From assembly GCA_025062295.1 (NCBI GenBank), contig JANXAJ010000001.1, positions 1 through 36,166 on the forward strand: DNA of 36,166 nt, in the 5' to 3' direction. Positions 16,201-22,448 of the stretch are shown here, in pieces. This DNA comes from Bacteroidia bacterium (GTDB lineage: Bacteria; Bacteroidota; Bacteroidia; SpSt-205). Both the position numbers and the translations under genes were made by a program. Each line of letters begins with the position of its first letter. The stretch's first letter is position 1. The notes beneath the pieces are model-generated. The model saw nothing but the letters and a program-made list of their open reading frames with translations. It had not been told where the DNA came from and made no database searches.

Positions 16201-17693
16201 TTCGTCCAAACGCCACTCCTGCGGATGCTGGGACTTATATCCTTACTGTCACAGATGGGGAGGGCTATAGTTCCTCGGCTTCTATTGAGGTGGAAGTAAC
16301 TACCATAGATACGACAGTGTCTAGGGTAGGAAATGCGCTCAGAGTAGCCCAGGCTGGTGCTACCTACCGATGGATAGACTGTGATGATCCGAGTGAAACG
16401 ACTTTAGCAACTCAACAGGGATTTGCTCCGATCCGAGATGGACGATATGCTGTCGTAGTGGAATACAATGGTTGTACCGCTCGCAGCAGCTGCCACTTTT
16501 TCAGCTCATGCGGACCTCTTCAAGTTAGTGCCACTGCGTCTCCCTCTGTATGTGTAGGTGCGGTCATTTCCCTTTCGGCTCAGGTGAGTGGTGGGTGTCC
16601 CCCCTATACCTACAATTGGAGTGGTCCAGCGGGCTTTACGAGTACTGCTTCTAATCCTACTCGTCCCAATGCTGATCCCTCTCACAGTGGCATTTATACT
16701 CTCACCGTTATAGATGCTGCGGGTACGAGCCTCTCTACGCAGGTCTCTGTCAATGTGATAGCTGTAGATACAGGCGTGCAGCAAGCGGGAGCTACTCTGA
16801 TTGCTCTTCAGAGTGGGGCGAGTTATGCATGGATTAGCTGTACTGATCCGAATCCATCTATCCTTAGTACTCAGCGGAGTTTCACTCCTTCCCAAGCGGG
16901 TTCATATGCAGTCATTATAGAGTTTCAAGGCTGTCAAGATACCAGCGAGTGTTATGAAGTGGCTCCATGCGTGAATACTTACCCACGGGTTATCGCTTCT
17001 TCAAATAGTCCTGTGTGTAGGGGAGATACCCTTTTCCTTTCCGCTCAAGTGGAAGAGGGCTGTCCACCTTATACTTATAGCTGGAGTGGTCCAGCGGGCT
17101 TTACGAGTAATCAAGCGAGTCCGATTCGCCCCGCTGTCCAATCCTCCCATGCTGGCATATATCTCGTAGAGGTTTTTGATGCCCAACAGCGGGTCGCTTC
17201 TGGAAGCGTAGCTGTTTTCATTCAGTCCATAGATACTGCTGTTCTTCATCAGGGGGATACACTAATCGCTGTCTTCGTCGGTGCTTCGTCTTATGAGTGG
17301 ATAGATTGTGCAACAGGCTCTATTTTAGGGAGGGATCGCATATTCTCTCCTTCTGCTAGCGGAAGCTATCGCCTGCGCGTATATAGCGGTGAATGCGTTG
17401 ATTCGAGTGCATGCTTCTCAGTAGACCTTTCTTCTACCGCTTTCTCTAATGTGTCCAGCAATGAACCCGTTCGGATTTATCCTAATCCAACAGAGGGCAT
17501 TTTGTACATTCAAGCCAGAAGCTCCCTCGTTTATGCTCGGCTCTTAGACGGAGTAGGGCGAGAGGTCTATTCCCGTCAGCCTGTAAGGGGAGGGCAGCTC
17601 TCTCTGCAAGGGCTTGCTGCAGGGCCTTATGTGCTAGAAGTAGAAGTGGAAGGGGTGCTGCGGTGGTACCGGATCTGGCTTATCAAGCCGTGA
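13215..17693 (+). CDS. M43 (pappalysin-like) metalloprotease with CUB and Ig-like repeats and T9SS sorting domain
   Basis: 1492 aa from a nominal GTG; the true start is probably 12992, via the frameshift at 13193-13200. The zinc motif HEVGHWLGLRH is at residues 180-190, followed by Cys-rich DDFCDDTPIC and the Met-turn YMDYSG, as in family M43B. Next come a CARDB-like Ig domain (~277-390) and a jelly-roll-like region (~390-560). Three CUB-like domains start near residues 570, 695 and 824, each with GCC...FYDSGG and LYVYNG-type blocks. Three ~152-aa Ig/PKD-like repeats start near 947, 1099 and 1252. A T9SS sorting domain ends the protein (YPNPTEG ... WYRIWLIKP). It is expected to be secreted by the T9SS and either released or anchored at the cell surface. 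The last 11 nt overlap the convergent EamA gene. Confidence 0.88.
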   Translation: MVVHVIHDGEPEGVGMNIPTDNILHQIEVLNEDFRRRPGTRGWNEDPRGADARIEFVLARRDPNGNPTTGINRINRHLQGWTAPPYDKAYIENTIKPATIWDPTQYFNIWVMELEGTLLGYAQFPAASGLLGMPGDEDMGSCLPGANTDGIVLKYTTFGSVEKGSTGLMGGYDLGRTTTHEVGHWLGLRHTWGDGDCNVDDFCDDTPICSDPHWGCPSPAPSSCVPGVPRMIENYMDYSGDYCFNIFTLEQVLRMRTVLETCPRRRTLLTSPALIPPTTVDAALISLPSPQDLCPGIYPIPVLIRNNGTQPLTTIPVAYRLNNGPWQTATWTGNLSPGGTATFLIPNVNLANPGEYTLTACTNLPNDPDRSEDTVITQLLVHEGIFPFYVDFEQGGEAPPSPPNLWQVVDPDADCFTWRTASCIGSDGQPTTAMYINFWGYSEVGRRDELYTPIIDLTNAPNDVQILFDIAHRRYDNTTSDELRVEISTDCGQTWQPMPIFQQSGAALATGPNTTSRFIPSAASDWQLRSVSLANYVGQKIRLRFVGVNGYGNCLWIDNIRCISPSLSTCLYLMNSVYQDVPLGLANCCGGVEFYDSGGPNGSYSNKEERTFIFRAPENQEVRVEFSTFSLLGGDTLYVYNGASATLIGAYSGNSLPPVVTSWGGSLTFRFISDATGTSAGWAAAVECLAGPSACTYWMPAGGSRYVELTSRGCCEAASFYDAGGSGGSYAPNERGILTFAASFGQQVRVEFSAFELTTGQDSLYVYNGTDTTAPLLGSYTGIRSPFSVTSTAGSLTFRFVSHSTNPSPGWMASVQCINLSPWCEYFMSSSQRIDIAASGCCGGGQFYDSGGPLYDYGDSEDQIITFLVQNSQQIRVEFTEFDLEQGYDYLEVYDGPSTTDPMIGSYTGGGLPPVILSSGNALTFRFQSDGSITRAGWQALVSCFGCGAPVIEVLSNSPVCTGETIELSAVVNGCGPFTYAWSGPGGFSSVEPNPFRPNATPADAGTYILTVTDGEGYSSSASIEVEVTTIDTTVSRVGNALRVAQAGATYRWIDCDDPSETTLATQQGFAPIRDGRYAVVVEYNGCTARSSCHFFSSCGPLQVSATASPSVCVGAVISLSAQVSGGCPPYTYNWSGPAGFTSTASNPTRPNADPSHSGIYTLTVIDAAGTSLSTQVSVNVIAVDTGVQQAGATLIALQSGASYAWISCTDPNPSILSTQRSFTPSQAGSYAVIIEFQGCQDTSECYEVAPCVNTYPRVIASSNSPVCRGDTLFLSAQVEEGCPPYTYSWSGPAGFTSNQASPIRPAVQSSHAGIYLVEVFDAQQRVASGSVAVFIQSIDTAVLHQGDTLIAVFVGASSYEWIDCATGSILGRDRIFSPSASGSYRLRVYSGECVDSSACFSVDLSSTAFSNVSSNEPVRIYPNPTEGILYIQARSSLVYARLLDGVGREVYSRQPVRGGQLSLQGLAAGPYVLEVEVEGVLRWYRIWLIKP
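14922..16050 (+). repeat. Three tandem CUB-like coding repeats
   Basis: Units begin at about 14922, 15297 and 15684 (about 375-387 bp each). Each starts with a Cys, contains a Cys-Cys pair and FYDxGG, and ends near an aromatic GW-x-A-x-V-x-C motif. They are similar as protein but have diverged in DNA sequence. Confidence 0.75.
16053..17434 (+). repeat. Three tandem Ig/PKD-like coding repeats
   Basis: Units begin at 16053, 16509 and 16968 (456-459 bp). Shared blocks are SP-x-C-x-G, GCPPYTY-x-WSGPAGF and AG-x-Y. Units 2 and 3 share an identical 28-base stretch (16617-16644 and 17082-17109), and units 1 and 3 share near-identical DNA around 16079 and 17001. This suggests recent duplication or gene conversion within the gene. 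Confidence 0.8.
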
Positions 17694-18528
17694 GAAAGAT
17701 AGCTCCAACCCCTAACGCATATCCTATGCCCACTTCCCATGAGAGTTTCTCTTTGAAAAAGGCGATTCCCACTATGCCAGAGAGTAGGATAATTCCGAGG
17801 TTATTCCAAAGGAAAAATTGAACCGCTGGCAAAGTGTTGAGCGCCTTGAGATAGAAGAAAATAGAGAGAAGATTGATAGCTCCTAAGATGAGAGCACCCA
17901 GCCAGACTTTGGTTTGAAAAAGGGAGGGGAATTGATTTCGTACAGTGTGAAGAAGAATGCCTAAGAGTCCAGCTACACTCATGATGCAGAGGGGGATTTG
18001 GAGAGGCGAGAGAGGGTGCCAAGTAGGATAGAAGGCTTTGAAAAGAATATCTATGACTCCATTTCCTATCCATAAGATAAATCCGACTCGGGCAAAGCGA
18101 AGAAGGTGAGGAAGTCCTCCTGCGCGAAGGTAAGGAGCATGCACGAGGATGATGGCAGCGACCCCTATTAGGAGTCCAGCCACTTGCCGCTCTGTGAGCC
18201 TTTCTTTTAGAAATAGGGCTGCAAACCCAATAGGCAGAATCACAGAAAGTTTCGTTAGCATTCCTGTCAGCCCTACTCCGATATTACGAACTGCCTTGCC
18301 TGTGAGGAGAAAAACGGAGATAAAGAGGATTCCTTGGATGCCCAGCACGAGGAGAGAGAGGGGTGAAAGCTTTTGAAGAGAGCTAAGAGAGAGAGGTTCT
18401 ATGAATTCAGCTAATCCTACGCAGACAAAGTAATTGAGGGTGATAAGGGTAAGAAGGGGGGCTTGCCAGAACCGAAGCCAGATAAGAAGCAGGACGTTAG
18501 TAAGGATACAGCCCGCAACGAATATCAC
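17683..18528 (-). CDS. EamA/DMT-family transporter
   Basis: 281 aa with about 10 transmembrane helices arranged as two EamA repeats (about residues 5-130 and 148-281). Each repeat ends in the family's F-x-KE-x-L motif: ALFLKERLTERQ near 103-114 and AFFKEKLSWEVG near 255-266. The family exports or imports small metabolites such as amino acids or nucleotide-sugar precursors; the substrate cannot be told. The start is GTG at 18528; a CATTTTTG box (one mismatch to TAnnTTTG) ends exactly 4 nt before it. The 3' end overlaps the convergent protease gene by 11 nt. Confidence 0.88.
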   Translation of the reverse strand: MIFVAGCILTNVLLLIWLRFWQAPLLTLITLNYFVCVGLAEFIEPLSLSSLQKLSPLSLLVLGIQGILFISVFLLTGKAVRNIGVGLTGMLTKLSVILPIGFAALFLKERLTERQVAGLLIGVAAIILVHAPYLRAGGLPHLLRFARVGFILWIGNGVIDILFKAFYPTWHPLSPLQIPLCIMSVAGLLGILLHTVRNQFPSLFQTKVWLGALILGAINLLSIFFYLKALNTLPAVQFFLWNNLGIILLSGIVGIAFFKEKLSWEVGIGYALGVGAIFLTA

Positions 18529-18532
18529 GCTT

Positions 18533-18540
18533 CAAAAATG
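18533..18540 (-). promoter_or_regulatory. -7 promoter-like element (CATTTTTG) of the EamA gene
   Basis: One mismatch to TAnnTTTG, ending 4 nt before the GTG start. It is divergent from the box at 18551-18558. Confidence 0.4.
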
Positions 18541-18550
18541 CGTCTTCTTC

Positions 18551-18558
18551 TACCTTTG
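18551..18558 (+). promoter_or_regulatory. -7 promoter element (TACCTTTG) of the xer-FkbM operon
   Basis: Exact TAnnTTTG match ending 4 nt before the ATG at 18563. Confidence 0.6.
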
Positions 18559-18562
18559 AGAG

Positions 18563-19417
18563 ATGCTTGAACAGTTTTTGAAGTATCTGCAGGAGATTCG
18601 TCGGGCGAGTCCTCATACGGTTTCAGCTTATTGCCGAGACTTGAGGCAGTGGCAAGCCTTCTGCAAGAGACACTATGATATTGATCCATTGCAGAGTCCT
18701 TTGAGTTGGGCTCAGGTGTCTCCCCTTCATCTGCGAGCTTGGCTAAGTCTATATAAGCACTTGGCGACTCGCGCTCGGAAAGTAGCGGCTTTGCGTCGGA
18801 TGGATAAGTACATTCGTCAGGTGCTGGGGGAGCGAGGCCTCTCGTGGCGGATTCGGACTCCTCGTTATTACCCCTCCCTTCCGAAGGCTCTCCCAGAGTC
18901 CCAACTCCTTCCCCTGCTTGGAAGGATGGATGAGATTCCCCTTGAGTTCTCTTCCCTTCGTGATCGCTTGCTTATAGAGCTGTTGTATGGGTGCGGGCTT
19001 CGGCGCAGTGAGGCGCTTAGCCTTCGTCTTGCCCAAATTCATCCCCAACAGCTTCATATCTTGGGCAAGGGGAATAAGTGGAGAGTCCTTCCGCTCTATC
19101 CGCGTCTGGAGCAGCTGCTTCAAGCTTATATGTTTGAACGGTCAAAGCTTTCTCCCTCACATGACTATCTTCTATGCAATTCCAAAGGCAAACCTCTCTC
19201 CCCTAGAGCTGCTCATCGCATTGTGCGTCTGCGATTAGGAACTCATCCTCATGCTTTGCGCCACAGCTTCGCCACTCACCTCCTGAAAAGAGGAGCTCAT
19301 ATTCAGGCTATTCGTGACCTTCTGGGGCATGAAAGCTTGGCTACTACTCAGCGATACATTGCTATTACTCCTGATGACCTGCGGGCAGCCTATAAAAAAT
19401 TTCACCCCAGAGCATGA
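18563..19417 (+). CDS. xerC/xerD: Tyrosine recombinase XerC/XerD
   Basis: 284 aa, a little under the usual ~300. The N-terminal SAM-like core-binding domain (about 1-85) has SPHTVSAYCRDLRQW. The catalytic domain has a complete set of active residues: Arg147 in YGCGLRRSEAL, Lys in GKGNKWRVLPL, His230 and Arg233 in HALRHSFATHLL, His256 in LLGHESLATTQRY, and the nucleophile Tyr265. Family members resolve chromosome dimers at dif. I cannot tell XerC from XerD, and an integron or mobile-element role is unlikely given the housekeeping context. The stop overlaps the start of the FkbM gene. Confidence 0.9.
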   Translation: MLEQFLKYLQEIRRASPHTVSAYCRDLRQWQAFCKRHYDIDPLQSPLSWAQVSPLHLRAWLSLYKHLATRARKVAALRRMDKYIRQVLGERGLSWRIRTPRYYPSLPKALPESQLLPLLGRMDEIPLEFSSLRDRLLIELLYGCGLRRSEALSLRLAQIHPQQLHILGKGNKWRVLPLYPRLEQLLQAYMFERSKLSPSHDYLLCNSKGKPLSPRAAHRIVRLRLGTHPHALRHSFATHLLKRGAHIQAIRDLLGHESLATTQRYIAITPDDLRAAYKKFHPRA

Positions 19418-20322
19418 TGCGCTGGCTCTACTTTCTCAAGATTCTACTCAGGCTTAACAAATTTCGTCATGCAGTAGCTTGTCCCTTCCAGAGCCTTCTT
19501 CAAATCCTTCTAAGAAGGGACTTGCACTCTCTGCACATAACAGGAGACCAATTTATAGAACGTCACATCACTCCACCGAACCTTTATGGATTTATGCTTC
19601 TGAGAGAAGGAGGAATAGCTTTAGCCCCTGTTCAGCCGCAAGAATCCGATTCCCTCCTGTGGGAGCTTCTCCCGGGCAGAACTTTCCGCACTCGTCTCAC
19701 TCAGGGGATGGACCTTATGACATTGTACGAGCTATTTGTGAGAAAAGACTATGGGGAAGACTTTAGAGACAAGATAGTAGTAGATGTTGGCGCCTACAAT
19801 GGAGACTCTGCTACTTTTTTTGCTCTCAAGGGAGCTCGGCGAGTCATAGCTTTAGAACCTTACCAGTCGAACTACCTGCTGGCTTGCGAGAACGTGGAGC
19901 GAATGGGGCTCTCAGACAGAGTTGAACTTTTGCCAATCGGATTGGGTGCGATGGAAGGACGCCTTCCCTTTCGGGTGGCTCCTACCTCTCTAGACGCTAA
20001 TACCTTTCCCGAGGGGGGGTCGGCTCTCCAGCGCTTCATTCGGTATGAAGTCACTACCGAGGTGGAGGTATGGACCCTTCCTACCCTCCTTGCGCGAACT
20101 GACCTTGAGGAAGTGGATTTTCTCAAGTTAGATTGTGAGGGGTGTGAGTTTGGGGTAATTGGGTCTCTTTCAGAAGTTGAGCTGCGACGAGTCTGCTGCT
20201 GGCACATTGAGTATCATGCTCGTCCCGAGCCATTGATTCGCAAGCTGCAGTCGGCTGGCTTTAGGGTTCGCAAAGAGAAAGACAGGGGGATTTTGGGATA
20301 CTTGGTTGCTGAGAGAATATAA
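19414..20322 (+). CDS. FkbM-family methyltransferase
   Basis: 302 aa. A Rossmann SAM-binding motif (VVDVGAYNGDSATFFALKGA) lies near residues 126-145, followed by IALEPYQSN with the acidic ribose-binding Glu. The conserved LKLDCEGCEFGVI block near 235-247 is the FkbM signature. Such enzymes O-methylate sugars or small molecules, often in glycan biosynthesis; the acceptor is unknown. About 110 residues precede the catalytic domain. The gene starts at ATGATG overlapping the xer stop. A run of seven G (20013-20019) lies in frame. Confidence 0.85.
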   Translation: MMRWLYFLKILLRLNKFRHAVACPFQSLLQILLRRDLHSLHITGDQFIERHITPPNLYGFMLLREGGIALAPVQPQESDSLLWELLPGRTFRTRLTQGMDLMTLYELFVRKDYGEDFRDKIVVDVGAYNGDSATFFALKGARRVIALEPYQSNYLLACENVERMGLSDRVELLPIGLGAMEGRLPFRVAPTSLDANTFPEGGSALQRFIRYEVTTEVEVWTLPTLLARTDLEEVDFLKLDCEGCEFGVIGSLSEVELRRVCCWHIEYHARPEPLIRKLQSAGFRVRKEKDRGILGYLVAERI

Positions 20323-20327
20323 ACTCT

Positions 20328-20335
20328 TACCTTTG
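20328..20335 (+). promoter_or_regulatory. -7 promoter element (TACCTTTG) of tRNA-Gly
   Basis: Exact TAnnTTTG match. The mature tRNA 5' end is 8 nt later, so the precursor leader would be about 4-5 nt. It may also serve the NHL/OmpA gene downstream. Confidence 0.6.
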
Positions 20336-20343
20336 TAAAGGCT

Positions 20344-20416
20344 GCGGGAGTAGCTCAGCTGGTAGAGCGTCAGCTTCCCAAGCTGAAGGTCGCGGGTTCG
20401 AAGCCCGTCTCCCGCT
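20344..20416 (+). tRNA. tRNA-Gly (anticodon CCC)
   Basis: 73 nt folding as a cloverleaf. The acceptor stem GCGGGAG/CTCCCGC has discriminator T. The D arm contains AGCTCAGCTGGTAGAGC. The anticodon stem TCAGC/GCTGA encloses the loop TTCCCAA, giving anticodon CCC for GGG codons. The T arm has GGTTCGA. The 3' CCA is not encoded (the genome reads CACC after the discriminator). Confidence 0.95.
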
Positions 20417-20456
20417 CACCTGTAGCGTGAGAGATGGAGCTTTCATACTCTGGTGT

Positions 20457-22448
20457 ATGAGTTCAAAAGCAAGGCAGGGTTGTCTTCTGGGGCTTCTCCT
20501 TTGGGCTCAGCCTTTGGAGGTTACTTACAAAGTAGAGGTCTCAACCGTAGCGGGAAGTGGACGCGTAGGATATAAGGGCGGAGCTGCCTTAGAGGCAGCC
20601 CTAAACCGTCCAAATGGGATTTTCGTTGATAAGACGGGCACGATTTACTTCTCGGATGACCACAATCACTGTGTCCGAAAAGTAACGCCCGATGGGCGGG
20701 TTGTATTAGTGGCAGGGCGTCCCGGGAGTGCCGGATATGAAGAGGGCGAGCGAGAGGAAGCCGCTTTCAATAGTCCCCATGGACTGACAGCCGATGGCAA
20801 TGGCAATCTATATGTGTGTGACTACTTCAATCATGCGATTCGCAAGATTACCCCTGGGGGTGAAGTAAGTACATTTGCAGGAGGAAAAGGGGGGGGGTTC
20901 AAAGACGGACCTGCTGAGGAGGCTCTTTTCCTTTTTCCAATTGCGATTGTCCGCGATAGCAAGGGCAATCTCTGGGTCCTTGATGGAGGGAATCACGCTC
21001 TTCGCAAAATCACTCCTCAGCGTCGGGTTATTACCGTAGCAGGTGATGGTTCCCCTGGCTACCAGGATGGGCCTGGCAAGCGAGCCCAGTTCAATTCTCC
21101 CGTTGGGCTTGCTATCAGCAAGGAGGATCACCTATATGTCGTAGATGCAGGGAATCGCTGCATTCGTCGGGTGCTGCCCGATGGGACAGTCAGTACCTAT
21201 GTGGATTTGAGCTTCAAAGGATGGACTATCCGAGGTGAATTGATGGGGGGATTGAGCTTTGCTACTTCTGGAGGCGGACATGGCGGTGGTGTCGCTGTAG
21301 ATGAGGAAGGGAATCTTTATATCGCCGATGGCGGACGTCATATCGTCTATCAAATCAACGCAGCCGAAAGGACAGTGGAAATTCTGGCAGGCAGTGGAAG
21401 GCCCGGTTGGATAGATGGGAATGGCAAATTTGCTCGCTTCCATGAGCCAGTAGAGATATGCATAGGGGAAAAGCCGAACGTCTTCTACGTATGCGACTAT
21501 CGGAATGCTGCAATTCGCCGCATTAGTATAGAGAAGCTGGAAAAATATCGGCGCCCTGTCGTGGCAGATACATCCAAGGCTCTGACTTCTATCCCTTTAG
21601 TGGTACGGGTGATAGAAGCAGGGTCCAAACAGCCGCTGAGCGGAGTCCAGCTCAAGGCTACCCCTGCGCAGAAGGGGTTTCCCCTCTCAACAAATGCATC
21701 AGGGGAGGCTCAAGCTGAGCTGATTCCCGGCAATTATACTCTGACGCTCTCAGCCGAAAAGGAAGGATATAAACCCCAGCAAAAGGCTCTCAAAGTTACA
21801 GGACAACCGCTGGAGGTAGAAATAGAATTGGTAAAAGAAGCTCCTTTGCCACCACCTCCCTTCTTTATCCGAGTTTTGGATGAAAATACGCTCACTCCCT
21901 TAGAGGAAGCCCAAGTTCGCATTATCTCGCAAGGTTCGCTTCTTCAAGCCGGTACTACTTCTTCCCAAGGCGAGTACCGATCTACGCTTTCGGGAAATGC
22001 AGAGATTGAGATTGAGAAGAAAGGCTATTTTCCCTTTAGAGGATGGACCTATATTCGTCCTGGTGATTCTATTGTTGTGCGACTCAAGCCAGCAGTGGTA
22101 GGAGCTATTCTCCGAGAGACTCGGATTCTCTTCAAACCGAATAGTCCGCAGTTAGAGCCTGAATCCTATCCAGTACTGGATCAGATTGCAGACTTTCTGA
22201 GGAAAAACCCCCATATTCGCCTTCGTATACATGGACATACAGATATTGGGGACCCAGATCCTCGACACAATCAGCGGCTGTCAGAGGAGCGGGCTATCAA
22301 TGTTCGTCAGTATCTTATCAGAAAGGGGATTGACCCTGCTCGGTTAGAAGCGGTAGGTCATGGGAATACTCGTCCGATTGCAGATAATCGTACTCCCGAA
22401 GGAAGAGCTCAGAATAGACGGGTTGAATTTGAGGTGATTTCGCCCTGA
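20457..22448 (+). CDS. NHL beta-propeller protein with two regulatory-like domains and OmpA C-terminal domain
   Basis: 663 aa from the ATG at 20457, chosen because MSSKARQGCLLGLLLWAQP reads as a signal peptide; a GTG at 20427 would add ten residues. Six NHL repeats (about residues 48-370; NG-x-x-VD...LY-x-xD...N-x-x-IRK-pattern) form a propeller. Two carboxypeptidase-regulatory/PEGA-like beta domains follow (~378-450 and ~467-545). Residues ~554-663 are an OmpA-like peptidoglycan-binding domain with HGHTDIG, NQRLSEERA and NRRVEFEV. The protein is probably periplasmic, held to peptidoglycan. The order propeller, regulatory-like, OmpA resembles the T9SS component PorE, though PorE has a WD40/PD40-type propeller and TPRs. 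A run of nine G (20889-20897) lies in frame. Its stop overlaps rnr by 1 nt. Confidence 0.88.
   Translation: MSSKARQGCLLGLLLWAQPLEVTYKVEVSTVAGSGRVGYKGGAALEAALNRPNGIFVDKTGTIYFSDDHNHCVRKVTPDGRVVLVAGRPGSAGYEEGEREEAAFNSPHGLTADGNGNLYVCDYFNHAIRKITPGGEVSTFAGGKGGGFKDGPAEEALFLFPIAIVRDSKGNLWVLDGGNHALRKITPQRRVITVAGDGSPGYQDGPGKRAQFNSPVGLAISKEDHLYVVDAGNRCIRRVLPDGTVSTYVDLSFKGWTIRGELMGGLSFATSGGGHGGGVAVDEEGNLYIADGGRHIVYQINAAERTVEILAGSGRPGWIDGNGKFARFHEPVEICIGEKPNVFYVCDYRNAAIRRISIEKLEKYRRPVVADTSKALTSIPLVVRVIEAGSKQPLSGVQLKATPAQKGFPLSTNASGEAQAELIPGNYTLTLSAEKEGYKPQQKALKVTGQPLEVEIELVKEAPLPPPPFFIRVLDENTLTPLEEAQVRIISQGSLLQAGTTSSQGEYRSTLSGNAEIEIEKKGYFPFRGWTYIRPGDSIVVRLKPAVVGAILRETRILFKPNSPQLEPESYPVLDQIADFLRKNPHIRLRIHGHTDIGDPDPRHNQRLSEERAINVRQYLIRKGIDPARLEAVGHGNTRPIADNRTPEGRAQNRRVEFEVISP

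Noticed and set aside
18563-20416. Integrative element (Xer-type recombinase next to a tRNA gene)
   Set aside because: The recombinase looks like the housekeeping XerC/D type, no repeat of the tRNA 3' end was noticed, and flanking genes are core functions.
20446-20453. TACTCTGG as a promoter box for the NHL/OmpA gene
   Set aside because: Two mismatches in the conserved TTTG part and odd spacing; the gene may share the tRNA promoter instead.
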